DNA from: Callorhinus ursinus
Taxonomy: Eukaryota > Chordata > Mammalia > Carnivora > Otariidae
DNA: 64,000 bases
Reading direction: 5' to 3'
Assembly (NCBI RefSeq): GCF_003265705.1
Contig: NW_020313057.1
Span: 4,257,075-4,321,074, forward strand
Numbering within the stretch: the stretch's first letter is position 1; the number at the start of each line of letters is the position of its first letter. The notes below the pieces were generated by a model. It did no database searches and was not told where the DNA came from. It saw only the letters and a program-made list of their open reading frames with translations. Both the position numbers and the translations under genes were made by a program. Below are positions 1-12,180 of this stretch, piece after piece.

Positions 1-33
1 TTTATACTCTTGTATCACAAGATCCACACTGTT

Positions 34-255
34 CTGGGCCTTGATTTTTTTTTTAAGATTTTATTTATTTATTTGAGAGAGAGAGAGAATGAGAGAGAGC
101 ACACGAGAGGGGGGAGGGTCAGAGGGAGAAGCAGACTCCCCGCTGAGCAGGGAGCCCGATGCGGGACTCGATCCCGGGACTCCAGGATCATGACCTGAGC
201 CGAAGGCAGTCGCTTAACCAACTGAGCCACCCAGGTGCCCCTGGGCCTTGATTTT
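34..255 (-). mobile_element. SINEC-type SINE with target duplication
   Basis: Reverse-strand tRNA-Lys-derived carnivore SINE, body about 49-240. Read on the minus strand it starts with the GGGGCACCTGGGTGGCTCAG-type head, has the GGGATCGAGTCC-type B box and ends in an A-rich tail (the T run at 46-53). The repeat CTGGGCCTTGATTTT occurs at 34-48 and 241-255 as an exact 15-bp target duplication, so this is a complete and fairly young insertion. Confidence 0.95.
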
Positions 256-412
256 ATAATAAGAACATAACCTTGATATTGCTGTAGTACCAATCATATA
301 CAGCTGCCTTTTTCTTTTAGATGGCAGAGGTTTCTGTTGTATGGATTTACTGTAACTTACTGAACCATCTTCTCCTGATGGGCATTTTTAGATTGCTTTC
401 AATTTTCTCACC
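256..412 (-). mobile_element. Probable decayed L1 fragment
   Basis: No coding region. The stretch resembles the ending seen in old L1 3' regions read backwards (a 'tgtatggatttac ... gatgggcatttttaga' pattern), but it is very diverged. It could equally be another ancient repeat. It lies between the first SINE and the clear L1 3' end that starts at about 413. Confidence 0.35.
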
Positions 413-1705
413 CCCCACCGCCAGCTTTATCGAGATATAATTGGCATTGAACATTATATAAGTTTAAGGTGTACGGTATGTTGATTTGACACCTTTATGT
501 TGCAAAATGATTACCACATGAGCGTTAGTAATGACCCCTTCTCTTTGGCAGTGAGATCATTTAAGATCTATCCTCTTGGGGCTCCTGGGTGGCTCAGTTG
601 GTTAAGCGGCTGCATTTGGCTCAGGTCATGATCCCAGGGTCCGGGGATCAAGCCCCCACATCAGGCTCCTTGCTCAGCGGGGAGTCTCCTTCTCCCCTGC
701 CTGCCATTCCCCCTGCTTGTGCTTGCTCTCTGTCTGTCTCTCGCTCTCACTCTCTCTGTGTCAAATAAGTAAAATCTTAAAAAAAAAAAAAAGATCTACC
801 CTCTTAGCAACTTTCAAGTATATAATACAGTATCATTAACTAAAATTACCATCTTTACATTAGATTCCTATAACTTATTATCTAATGACTGGAAGCTTGT
901 AACTTTTGACAACACCTCCCCATTTCCCCATCCTCCCAGCCCCTGGTAACCACTATTCTATTCTGTTTCGCAATTTAGCTTTTTTATATTCCACATATAA
1001 GTTATATCATACAGGACTTGTCTTTCTCTGATGTATTTCACTTAGCATAGTGCCTTCAAGGTCCATCCATATTGTCACAGATTGCTGGATTTCCTTTCTC
1101 ACGGCGAGAATAATAATCCATTGTGTATGTATACCACATCTTCTTTATCCATTCGTCCTTTGATGGACACTTAGGTAGTTTTCATATGTTGACTATTTTG
1201 ACTAATGGTACAATAAACATGTGAATGAAGATACCTCTTTAAGACTGTTTTTATTTCTTATCTATATATACACAGAAGGGGAATTACTGGGTCATATAGT
1301 AGTTCTATTTTTAATTTTTTGAGTAACCTCTGTACTGTTTTCCATGGTGGCTGTACCAATTTATATTCCCACCATGAGGGCACAAGGGTTCCCTTCTCTC
1401 CACATCCTCACCAACAGTTGTTATCTTTCGTCTTTTGGATAATAACCATTCTAACAGGTGTGAGGGGATATCCTTGTGGTTTTGATTTGCATTTCCCTGA
1501 TGAATAGTGATGTTGAGCACCTTTTCATGTACCTGTTGGCCATCTTCTTTGGAAAAATGTCTATTCAGATCCTTTGTCCATTTTGTAATCAAATTGCCTT
1601 TTTGCTAGTGAGTTGTAGGAGTTCTTTATATATTTTGGTTATTAACCCCTTATTGGATAAATAATTTCCAAATATTTTCTCCTATTCCATAGGTTGGCTT
1701 TGCTT
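413..1705 (-). mobile_element. Old L1, 3' UTR and ORF2 C-terminal relic
   Basis: Minus-strand L1. The 3' end at about 413 reads, on the minus strand, as the old L1 terminus with 'gtggtaatcattttgca' and 'tatctcgataaagctgg' elements. From about 1027 the ORF2 C-terminal coding region follows. A 93-residue open frame (1592-1311) keeps L1 ORF2 segments such as [10 protein letters not shown], but it has frameshifts and stops. It is interrupted by a plus-strand SINE at 578-790. Its 5' side stops in ORF2 where the next L1 3' UTR begins. Confidence 0.85.
578..790 (+). mobile_element. SINEC-type SINE
   Basis: Plus-strand SINE with head GGGGCTCCTGGGTGGCTCAG, A box TGGCTCAGTTGG, CT-rich body and poly(A). 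It is flanked by AAGATCTATCCTCTT (563-577) and AAGATCTACCCTCTT (791-805), a 15-bp target duplication with one mismatch. It is one of only two SINEs here that run against the strand of the L1 they sit in. Confidence 0.95.
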
Positions 1706-2701
1706 TTTTTAAATTTATAAAAGTTTTAATTGAAGCATAGTTGATGTATAATATTTCATGCATACAACGTAGTGTTTCAACGATTACATATATTATGAAA
1801 TACCATGATAGGTGTATTACAATATTATTGACTATATTTCCTATGCTGTACTTTTAATCCCTGACTTATTTTGTAATTGGAAGTTTGTACCACTTAATCC
1901 TCCACCAATTTTGCCCATCCTCCACCACCTCCCCTCTGGCAACCACCAGTTCTCTATATTTATTCAAATCCTCTACCCATTTTTAAGTTGGATTTTTTTT
2001 TTTTTTTTTGGTGTTGAGTTGAATAAGTTCTTGATATATTTTGGATATTAACCCCTCATCAGATAACATCATTTGCAAACATTTTCATCCATTTGGTAGA
2101 TCGCCTTTTTATCTTGTTCATGGTTTCCTTCACTGTGCAAAAGCTTCTGAGTTTGTTGTAATCACAATAACACAATATTGTTTGTTTCTGCTTTTGTTTC
2201 CCTTGGCTGAGAAGACAGATCCAAGAAAATAATTGCCAAGGTCCAAGAGATTACTGCCTATGCAGTTTTTTTTTTTTTTTTTAGAATTTTTAAAGTTTCA
2301 GGTCTCATATTTAGGTATGAAATTCATTACTCATTTCGAGTAATGTAATTCATTTAGAGTTTTCCTTACACACATAGCTGTCCAGTTTTCCTAGCACCAT
2401 TAAAAGATTGTTTTTCCCCAGTTGTATAGTCTTGTTTCTTTTGTCACAAACCTAGACATATACGGTCAATTAATTTATTTCTGGGCTCTCAATTCTGTTC
2501 TGTTGATCTCTTTTTGTGCCAGTACCATACTGTTTTGATTACTATAGCTTTGTAGTATTTCCTGAAATCTGGTATTATGAAACCTCCAGGTTTGTTTTTT
2601 CTCAAGATTGCTTTGCCTAGTTGGGGGTCTTCTCTGGTTCCATACAAATCTTAAGATTTTTTTCTTGGTTCTAGTTCTGTGAAAACCACTACTTGTATTT
2701 T

Positions 2702-2884
2702 TTTTTTTTAAGATTTATTTATTTATTTGAGAGGGGTGGCCAAGGGAGAGGAAGAGAGAGTCTCAAGCACACTCTGTGGTGAATGCAGGTCCTGACTCGG
2801 GGCTCAATCCCAACACCCTGAGATCATGACCTGAGCAGAAATCAAGAGTTGGATGCCTAACTGACTGAGCCACCCAGGCGCCCC
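2702..2884 (-). mobile_element. SINEC-type SINE, older copy
   Basis: Minus-strand SINE with GGGGCGCCTGGGTGGCTCAG head (reverse complement at 2865-2884) and a diverged body. The flanks at 2687-2701 (CACTACTTGTATTTT) and 2887-2901 (CACTATTTGTATTTT) form the target duplication, with one mismatch. Confidence 0.92.
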
Positions 2885-3832
2885 AACACTATTTGTATTT
2901 TGATAGGGATTGCATTGAACCTAACGATTACTCTGGATAGTATGGGCATTTCAGTAATATTCTTCCAGTCCATGAGTATGGTATATGTCTTTGTGTTACT
3001 TTTGATTTCTTTTATCAGTGTCATAGTTTTCAGAATAAAGCATCCTCCCACCTAATTGGTTAAATTTATTTCTAGGTATTTTATTTTCTTTGATGCAGTT
3101 GAAAATGGGATTGTTTTCTTTATTTCCCTTTCTGCTATTTCATTATTAGTGTACCAGAACACAACAGATTTCATGTATTGGTTTTGTATCCTGCAACTTT
3201 ATGGATTTATAAGATCTAATCATTTTTTGATGGAATTTTAAGGTTTTCTATTTATAGTATCATGTCCTCTGCAAACAGAGATAAACACTTCTTCCTTACC
3301 AATTTGGATACCTTTTGTTTTTCTTGTCTGACTGTAATGGTTAGGATTTCCTGTACTATGTTGAATTAAAGTTCCATTACTATGTTAAGAGTGGACATCC
3401 TTGTCTTGTTTGTGATCTTAGGGAAAAACCTTTCAGCTTTCACCATTCAGTTTGATGTTAGCTGTGTGTTTGTCATATATAGCCTTTATTGTGTTGAGGT
3501 GTGTTTTTTCTGTATTTTCCTGAGGGTTTTTATTATGAAGAGATAGTGAATTTTGTCCATCGCTTTTTCTGCATGTATTGAAATGATCATATGGTTTTTA
3601 TCCTGCATTTTGTTAATGTGATCTATCACATTGGTTGATTTGGATTTTTTGAACCATCCTTATATCCCTGGAATAAATCTCACTTGATTATAGTGAATGA
3701 ACCTTTTAATATATTGTTGAATGTGGTTTGCTAATATTTTGTTGAGGATTTTTGCGTCTATGCTCATCAGGGATATTGGTCTCATTATTATGTGGTTTTT
3801 CTTTTTATGGAGTATCTTGGTCTTCTGTTGGT

Positions 3833-3900
3833 ATCAGGGTAATGCTGGCCTTATGGATTGTATCAGGGTAATGCTGGCCTTGGGGAATGCTGGACTTGTG
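3833..3900 (+). repeat. Short tandem duplication inside L1
   Basis: The segment TATCAGGGTAATGCTGGCCT occurs twice about 30 bp apart, and a third partial 'aatgctgg' follows. Other L1 copies here carry it once, so it is a local duplication in this copy. Confidence 0.8.
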
Positions 3901-4313
3901 GACAGCTTTTCTATTTTTTATACTTTTTGGAACAGTTTGAGAAAGATAGGTATTAACTATCCTTTAAATGTTAATAGAATTCACATGTGAAGCCATCGGG
4001 TCTGGAACTTTTGGATTACCCATTGAATTCTGTTATTAGTAATTTAGTCTGTTCAGATTTTCTGTTTCTTCCTGATTCAGTCTTGGAAGATTTTATGTTT
4101 CTAGGAATGTATCCATTTAACCTAGGTTGTCCAGTTTGTTGGCATATAATTTTTATACTAATCTCTTAGAATCTTTTGTATTTTATGATACCAATTTTAA
4201 CTACTGTTTCATTTTTGATTTTGAGTCCAGTCTTTTTTTTCTTGATTAGTCTGGCTAAAGGTTTATCAAATTTATCTTTGCACAGAACCAGGTCTTAATC
4301 TTATTGATCTTTT

Positions 4314-4513
4314 TTTTAATTTTTTTTATAGATTTTATTTATTTATTTGAGAGAGAGAATGAGATAGAGAGAGAGCACGAGAGGGAAGAGGGTCAGAGGG
4401 AGAAGCAGACTCCCTGCTGAGCAGGGAGCCCGATGCGGGACTCGATCCCGGGACTCCAGGATCATGACCTGAGCCGAAGGCAGTCGCCTAACCAACTGAG
4501 CCACCCAGGCGCC
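4314..4513 (-). mobile_element. SINEC-type SINE
   Basis: Minus-strand SINE, close to the young consensus (GGGATCGAGTCC-type B box). The target duplication is CTTATTGATCTTTT at 4300-4313 and CTCATTGATCTTTT at 4514-4527. Confidence 0.94.
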
Positions 4514-4540
4514 CTCATTGATCTTTTATATTGTTGTTGT

Positions 4541-4729
4541 TTTAAAGATTTTATTTGAGAGAGAGAGAGAGAGAGAGAGAGCGCACAAGCAGGGTGAGGG
4601 GCAGAGGGAGAAGCAGACTCCCCACTGAGCAGGGAGCGTGATGCGGGGCTCAATCCTGATCCCGAGACTCTGGGATCATGACCTGAGCAGAAGGCAGATG
4701 CTTAACCAACTGAGCCACCCAGGTGCCCC
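4541..4729 (-). mobile_element. SINEC-type SINE in a GTT-rich target
   Basis: Minus-strand SINE only 27 bp from the previous one. It is flanked by TTGTTGTTGT on the left and a longer GTT run (about 4730-4752) on the right. The GTT repeat makes the target duplication boundaries ambiguous. Confidence 0.92.
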
Positions 4730-5634
4730 AGTTGTTGTTGTTGTTGTTGTTTGTCTCTTTCATTTATTTCTACTCTAATTGTTATTTTCTTCTTCGTAAC
4801 TTTGGCTCTGTTCTTTTTTTTTTTTTTTTCTAGTTCCTTTAGGTGTAAGGTCAGTTTGTTTTTTTTTTTAAAGATTTTTCTCATTTCTTGAGGTAAGCCT
4901 GTATCATTATAAACTTCTTTCTTAGAACTGCTTTTGTTGCATCCTAGAGGTTTTGGGCCATTGGTTTCCATTTTGTCTCCAGATATTTCTTGATTAAACC
5001 TTTAATTTCTTTATTGACCCACTGATTGTTTAGTAACATGTTGTTTAGTCTCCATGTGTTTGTTTCTTCCAGTTTTTCTTTCCTATATAATTGATTTCTA
5101 GTTTCATCCCATTGTGGTCAGAAAAAATGTTTGCTATGATTTCAATCTTAAGTTTTATTGAGACTTGTTTTGTGGCCCTAACGTGTAATCTATCCTGGAG
5201 AATCTGCCGTCGGCACTTGAAAGAATGTGTTTCTGCTGTTTGGGGGTGGAACATTCTGTATATATCTGTTAAATCCATCTGGTCTAATGTGTCATTCAAA
5301 GCCACTGATTCCTTACTGATAGTCTGTCTGGATGATCTATCCACTGATGTTAAGTTGGATGTTAAAATGTCCTATCATTGCATTACTGTCAATTTCTCCC
5401 TTCATGTCTGTTAGTATTTACTTTATATATTTAGGTGCTCCTCCTATGTTGGATCCTTAGATATTTACAATGGTTATATCTTCTTATTGGACTGATCCCT
5501 TTATCATTATGTAATGACCTTTTCTGTCTCTTTTCAGTCTTTGTTTTAAAGTCAATTTTTTTCTGACATAAATATTGTTACCTGTTTTTTCTTTTTGCTT
5601 CCATTTACATGAAATACTTTTTTTTATCCCTTTA

Positions 5635-6964
5635 TATTTTTTTTAAGCTTTAATCTGTTTATTAAGCAAGATGTGTCTTTAGGAGTTTAGAAACAGGTTG
5701 GACACCATTGTTCTTTGTGATTAATGCAGATAGCCATTTAAAAATAAATTTCACCGTATTTTGTAACATTGTTTTATTGAGTGAACTCTTCTCACTATTT
5801 CTAAACTGTAAACAATAGGAAAGTAAAGTATCAAAGGAAACACATCAGTGAGCATATATAACAGACAAAGACCTGTAAATATTCTTATCCAAGAATCAAT
5901 GCATATTTAAGGAAAACTGAATTTCTTATTAGGCAAACATTTTTGCATATGTTGCCTTCTCTTTTTGTGCCTTTATCTTTTGTTTGACTTCCAGCAGTTC
6001 TGCCTGGAGAGCTTTATCTTTTGGTGCTATCTCCTGAGCTTTCTTAAGATCAGCCAATGCTTGATCGTATTCTTTTAATCCTTGCCATTGTTGAGCTCTA
6101 TGGTACAATGCTTTGGTATTGGATGGGTCTATTTCAAGAGCCTCCAAACAACCGTTGATTCCTCCGTGCCAATTTGACATGTTCAATTTATAAGAACCAA
6201 TATTCAGCACGCAGCTTAAAGTTATAGGTTGTAGCTTCAATCTATCCACTGGCTTGATAACAACCTTTGAACCTTCCACATGTCTTAAAACTTTGGTGTA
6301 TTTTTTAATGGACATCTCCCAGTTCTGAGATCTGAAAAAAAAAATATTTCCAATAATTTTTATGGCTTCTGTTGTTAATAAAATTTTATTTACTTTTGCA
6401 GATTTTTCACCTTTCACTTTTACATTTTCCAGTATTCTTGCCACACCCATTCCTTTAATTACTTGCCAAATACCACATGTTTCCCATCCACGTGACAAGT
6501 CAGCATGGTTGTGATAAAGAACTGAGAACCATCTGTATCGCAGCCTGCATTTGCCATGCTCAATAAAACTTCCTGATCATGCTTATAATAGAAATTTTCA
6601 AATTTTTTACCATACTTTCTCCACCTGTCCCATTTTGATTTGAAAAGTCTTCACCCTGAATCATAAATTTCTTAATAGTTTGATGGAAAGGGCATCCTTG
6701 GAAATGGAGAGGTTTCCCAGTGGTGGGTCCAATGCCTTTTTCTCCTGTACAGAATGCATGAAAATTTTCTGCACTTTTGGGTACAAGATCTGCAAACAGT
6801 TGTGAGACAATTCAGCCAACTCGCTCCCCTCCAATGTCCACATCAAAGAAGACTCTGGGGTTACTGGGGTTGGAGGGCTTAGTTTGGGGGGATGGGTGCG
6901 ACATTTTTAATTGCAGGTGTGCTTGGGAGTGAACTCAGAGAACCTTGTGGACGACAGGCAGCTC
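5635..6964 (-). pseudogene. PPID: Processed pseudogene of PPID (cyclophilin-40)
   Basis: Intronless copy of peptidyl-prolyl isomerase D, an Hsp90 co-chaperone with a cyclophilin domain followed by TPR repeats. The original start reads from 6904 (MSHPSPQTKPSNPS). The cyclophilin part is recognisable to about 6400 and the TPR part (DPSNTKALYHRAQ, YDQALADLKKAQ) to the C-terminus YAKMFA at 5932. A 3' UTR of about 290 bp and a short A-tail (T run near 5636-5643) follow. Flanking TTTTTTATCCCTTTA-like repeats (about 5615-5634 and 6965-6980) are the target duplication, and the host L1 continues on both sides. Lesions are an in-frame TGA at 6814-6812, frameshifts near the GES and FGQVIKG motifs, and an in-frame loss of about 41 codons near 6394. 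The copy is non-functional as protein. Confidence 0.93.
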
Positions 6965-7906
6965 TTTTTTCATCCCTTTACTTTCAGTCTGTATGTATCT
7001 TTAGGTGTGGGATGAGGTTTCACATAGGCAGCATATAGATGGGTCTTGTTTTTTAAATCCATTTGGTCACGTGTGTCTTGAGTCCATTTATATTTAAAGT
7101 AATTATAAATATATACTGATTGCCATTTTGTTCATTGTTTTCTGGTGGTTTTGTAAATCTTCCATTTCTTTTTCTTTTGGTCTCCTACTTTGTGGGTTGA
7201 TGGTTTCCTTTACAGTTGTGGTTGGCTCCTGTATTTCCTTTCTCTTTATTTATTTTTTTGTATCTGTTACAGGTTTTTGGTTTGTGGCTACCCTCTGGTT
7301 CATATATAACATGTGTATAGCAGTCTCTTTTAAGCTGCTGGTCGCTTAAGTTTGAACCCATTCTAAAAGCACCCAATTTTTACTGCCACCTCCACATTTT
7401 ATGTATATGTCACACTTTACATCTTTTTACTTTGTGTATCTCTTGAGTAATTTTTGTAGATAAAATATCCTAGTTCATGTCCATACTGCCTTTATAAGTA
7501 ATTATTATTTTTTCTATGTGTTTGCTTTTACCTGTGAAATTTTTTCCCTTTGTAAATTTCTTCTAGTTATGGCCTTTTCTTCCCCAATTAAATAAACTTG
7601 TCAGGTAGAGTATTCTTTGCTGTCGGTATTTTGCTTTCAGCACTTTGAATATGTTGTGCCACTGTCTTCTGGCCTGCAAAGTTTCTGCTGATAAATCACA
7701 TGATAGCCTCAGGGAGTTTCCCTTGTATATAACTATTTTTCTTTTATTACTTTTAAGTTTCTGTCTTTACATTTAATCTTAGTAATTTGAAATACTATGT
7801 GTCTTGGTGTGGACCTCACTGAATTCATCTTATTAGAGGTGGTCTGTTTCCTGGATCTGGATTTCTGTTTCCTTCCCCAGATTAGGGAAGATGGTAGCTA
7901 TTATTT

Positions 7907-8133
7907 TGTTTTTTTTGTTTTTTTTTTAATTTTTATTTTTTTATAAAGGTTCTTTTATTTGTTGAGAGAGAGAGAGAATGGTAGAGAGAGAGCATGAGAG
8001 GGAAGAAGGTCAGAGGGAGAAGCAGACTCCCTGCTAAGCAGGGAGCCCGATGCGGGACTCGATCCTGGGAACTCCAGGATCATGACCTGAGCCGAAGGCA
8101 GTCGCTTAACCAACTGAGCCACCCAGGCACCCA
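7907..8133 (-). mobile_element. SINEC-type SINE
   Basis: Minus-strand SINE with a long T/A-rich tail side and a GGGTGCCTGGGTGGCTCAG head. The flanks GTAGCTATTATTT (7894-7906) and GTAGCTATCATTT (8134-8146) are the target duplication. It sits in ORF1 sequence of the host L1. Confidence 0.93.
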
Positions 8134-8640
8134 GTAGCTATCATTTCCAAAAAAGGTTTTCTGCTCCTTTGTCTCACTCTTCTCCTCCTGGTACCCCTAG
8201 AATGGGAATGTTATTATGCTTAATGAGGTCACAGAGGTCTCTTTAACCTATCCATTTTTCATATTCTCTTGAGCTTTTATTTTAATTCCAATTAACATAG
8301 TGTTTTATTATTTTCAGGTGTACATAGAGTGCTTAAACAATCGCATACATCACCAGGTGCTTCTCACAACAAGTACACTCCTTAATCCACATCACCTGTT
8401 TAACACATTTCCTGCCCCCTCCCCCCCACCTCCCTTCTGGTAACCATCAGTTTGTTCTTTATAGTTAAGAGTTTGCCTATTAGTTTGAATCTTTTTCTTC
8501 CCTTTGGTTGTTTCTTTTCTTAAATTGCACATCAGTAAAATCATATGGTATTTGTCCTTCTCTGATTATTTCACTTAACGCTTTCTAGCGCCATCCATGT
8601 TGTTGCAAATGGTAAGATCTCATTCCTTTTCATGACTGCA

Positions 8641-8745
8641 TAATATTAAATTATATATATATATTAATTATATATATTATACATATAATACATATAATAC
8701 ATATATTTATATATATACATGTATAAATATATATGTATCTATCTC
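8641..8745. repeat. AT-rich low-complexity (TA)n-like stretch
   Basis: About 100 bp of TATATA/ATACATA repeats at the place where L1 ORF2 ends normally carry a short TATATA motif. This is an expanded microsatellite inside the L1. Confidence 0.9.
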
Positions 8746-10748
8746 ACATCTTTATCCATTCATCAATTGGTGGACACTTGGGCTGTTTCCATATCTCTGG
8801 CTACTATAAATAATGCTGCTAAAAACATGTATCCCCTTGAATTAGTGTTCTTGTATGCTTTGGGTATGAGTAGTGTGATGGCTGGATCATAATGTAGTTC
8901 TATTTTTAACATTTTGGGGAACCTTCATACTTTTTCCAAAGTAGCTACACCAGTTTGCATTCCCACCAACAGTGCAAGAGGGTTCCTTTTTCTCCACATC
9001 CCTGCCAACAGCTGCTATTTCCTGTGTTGTTGACTTTAGCCATTCTGACAGCTGTGGGGTGATATCATGGTTTTGATTTGTATTTCCCAGATGATGAGTG
9101 ATGTTGAGCAGTTTTTCATGTATCTGTTGGCCATCTGGATGTCATCTTTGGATAAATGTCTACCCATGTCTCCTGCCCATTTTTTAACTGGATTATTTGC
9201 TTTTGAGGTGTTAGATTTTTATCAGTTTTTTATATATTTTGGATACTAACCCTTTATCAGATATGTCATTTGCAAATATCTTCACCCATTCCATAGGTTA
9301 CCTTTTAGTTTTGTTGTTTCCTTTGTTGTGCAGAAGCTTCTTATTTTGATGTAGTCCCAATAGTTTATTTTTGCTTTTGTTTCCCTTGCCTCAGGAGACC
9401 TATCTAGGAAAAAGTTGCTCTGGCCAATATCAGAGAAGTTACTGCCTGTGCTCTCTTCTAGGATTTTGTTGTTTCAGCCTTGCATTTAGATCTTTAATCC
9501 ATTTTGAATTTATTTTTTAGTATGGTGTAAGAAACTGGTCCAGTTCATTCGTTTTCATGTGGTTGTCTAGTTTTCCCAGCACCATTTGTTGAAGAGACAG
9601 TATTTTGCCCATTGGATATTCTTTCCTGCTTTGTCAAAGATTAGTTGACCATAGAGTTGAGGGTCCATTTCTGGAGTCTCTATTCTGTTCCGTTGACCTA
9701 TGTTTTTGTGCCAGTGCCAAACTGTTTTGATTACTACAACTTTGTAACAGAACTGGAATTCTGGAATTGTGATCTCTCCAGCTTTGCTTTTCTTTCTCAA
9801 GGTTGCTTTGGCTATTCGGGGAAACTTTTGTGGTTCCACACACATTTTAGGATTGTTTGTTCTAGCTCTGTGAAATATGTTGGCATTTCAATAGGGATTG
9901 CATTAAATGTGTAGATTGCTTTGGGTAGCATAGACATTTTAATATTTGTTCTTTCGGTCCATGAGCACAGAATGTCTTTCCATTTATTTGTGTTATCTTC
10001 AATTTCTTTCATCAGTATTTTATAGTTTTCAGACTATAGGTTTGGTTAGGTTTGGTTAGGTTTATTCCTAGGTGTCCTAGTGTTTTTGGTATGCTTGAAA
10101 ATGGCATGATTGCTTGATTTCTCTTTCTGCTGCTTCATTTTTGGTGTATGGAAATGCAACAGATTTCTGTACGTTGATTTTGTATCCTGTGACTTCAGTG
10201 AATTTGTGTATCAGTTCTAGCAGTTTTTTGGTGACGTCTCGGGTTTTCTATATATAGTATCATGTCGTCTGCTGCCAATAGTTAAAGCTTTACTACTTCC
10301 CTGCTGATTTGGACACCTCTTACTCCTTTCTGTTGTCTGATTGCTGGGGCTAGGACTTCCAAGACTATGTTGAATGAAAGTGGTGAGAGTGGACATCCCT
10401 GCCGTGTTCCTGACCTTAGGGTAGGTCACATTTTCCCCATTGAGGATGGTATTCGCTGTGGGTTGTTCATATAGGGCCTTTATGGTCTTGAGGTATGTTC
10501 CCTCTAAACCTACTTTGTTGAGGGTTTTTACCATGAATGGATGTTGTACTTTGCCAAATGTTTTTCCACATCTATTGAAATGATCATATGGTTCTTATCC
10601 TTTCTCTTACTGATGTGAAGTATCACATTGATTTGCAAATATTGAGCCATGCTTGCAACCCAGGCATGAATCACACTTGATCATGGTAAATGATTTTTTT
10701 TTTTTTAATGTATGTGTTCGGTTTGCTAATATTTTGTTGAGGATTTTT

Positions 10749-10916
10749 AAAAATATATTTATTTATTTGAGGTGAGGGGTAGGGGCAGAGGGAGAAAGAA
10801 TCTCAAGCAGGCTCTGCTGAGCATGGATGCGGGGCTCAATCTCCTGACCCTGAGAACATGACCTAAGCTGAAACCAAGAGTCGGACACTTAACTGACTGA
10901 ACCACCCTCGTGTCCC
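10749..10916 (-). mobile_element. SINEC-type SINE, diverged
   Basis: Minus-strand older SINE. The head is diverged (GGGACACGAGGGTGGTTCAG on the minus strand). The target duplication is TTGTTGAGGATTTTT (10734-10748) and TTGTTGAGGACTTTT (10917-10931). Confidence 0.9.
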
Positions 10917-11163
10917 TTGTTGAGGACTTTTGCATTTATGTTCATCAGAGATACTGGCCTATACTTCTCCTTTTGAGTGGTGTCTTTATCTGGTTTTGAT
11001 ATCAGGGTAATGCTGGCCTCATAGAATGAATTTGGAAGTTTCCCCTCCTTTTCTATTTTTAGGAATAGTTTGAGAAGGATAGGTATTAAATCTTCTTTAA
11101 ATGTTTGGTAGAATTCGCCTTTGAAGCCATCTGGTCCTGGACTTTTGTTTGGAAGTTTTTTTG

Positions 11164-11368
11164 TTTTGTTTTGTTTTTGCTTTTAAGATTTTATTTATTT
11201 ATTTGACAGAGGCACAGCGAGAGAGGGAATACAAGCAGAGGGAGTAAGAGAGGGAGAAGCAGGCCGCCCGCCGAGCAGGGAGCCCAATGTGGGGCTCGAT
11301 CCCAGGACCCTGGGATCATGACTGGAGCCAAAGGCAAATGCTTAATGACTGAGCCACCCAGGCACCCC
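11164..11368 (-). mobile_element. SINEC-type SINE
   Basis: Minus-strand SINE with GGGGTGCCTGGGTGGCTCAG head. The flanks TGGAAGTTTTTTTG (11150-11163) and TGGAAGTTTTTTG (11369-11381) are the target duplication. The A box is shortened (the 'ggttaag' after the head is reduced). Confidence 0.92.
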
Positions 11369-12180
11369 TGGAAGTTTTTTGATTACTGATTGAATTTCTT
11401 TGCTGGTTATTGGTCTTTTCAAACTTTCTATTTCTTCCTGTTTCAGTTTTGGTAGTTTGTTTCCAGGAATTTATCTATTTCTTCCAGGTTGTCCAATTTG
11501 TTGACATTTTTTTTTATAATAACCTCTTATAATTGTATTTCTGTGGTTTTGGTTATTACTCCTCTCATTTGTGATTTTATTGAGTCCTTTCTATTTTTTT
11601 TTCCTGATAAGTCTGACTAGAAGTTTATCAATTTTATTGGTCTGTTCTATTGTTTTGTTAGTTTCTGTAAAATTTATTCCTGCTCTAATCTTTATTATTT
11701 CCTCTCTTCTGTTCAGTTTAGGCTTTGTTGTTCTTTTCCTAGTTCCTTTAAGTGTATGGTTAGGTTGTTTGAGATTTTTCTTGCTTCTTGATGCTATAAA
11801 CTTCCCTCTTTGCACAACTTTTGCTGCATCCCAAGGGTTTTGAACCATTTGTTTTTATTTTCATTTGTTTCCATGTACCTTGTCTTCTGTTATTTCCTCG
11901 TTGACCCATTCATTGTTTAGTAGCATGTATTTGTGGTCTTTCTGGGTTTTTTCCTGTGGTTGAATTCTAGTTTCATAGCATTGTGGCCAGAAAAGATGCT
12001 TAATATAACTTCAGTATTCTTGAATTTGTTGAGGGTGGTTTTGTGGGCTAATATGTGATCTCTTCTGGAGAATGTTCCCTGTGTACTTGAAAAAGTGTAT
12101 TCTGTTTTAGGTTGGAGTGTTCTGAATATATCTGTTAGTCCATCTGGTCCAGTGTGTCATTCAAAGCCATTGTTTTCTTA

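Larger units (their letters stand above)
1706..8268 (-). mobile_element. Old L1, long copy with several insertions
   Basis: Minus-strand L1. Its 3' UTR is at about 1706-1955, followed directly by ORF2 coding sequence from about 1960. The expected intervening ORF2 3' part is missing, so an internal deletion joins 3' UTR to ORF2. RT and endonuclease segments run to about 7600 and ORF1 C-terminal sequence to 8268, all with stops and frameshifts. Nested inside are SINEs (2702-2884, 4314-4513, 4541-4729, 7907-8133) and the PPID retrocopy (5635-6964). The 5' end is lost at the next L1. Confidence 0.85.

Noticed and set aside
5929..6498. 189-residue PPID-like frame as a possible new TPR-only gene
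   Set aside because: Its first residues are a frameshifted reading of the cyclophilin part, it lacks a promoter, and the target duplication and A-tail show it is a processed pseudogene.
10040..10068. GGTTTGGTTAGG-like short repeats resembling telomeric DNA
   Set aside because: Only three short units within L1 ORF2 where other copies read TTTGGTTAGGTTTATTCC once; a local slippage event, not a telomere relic.
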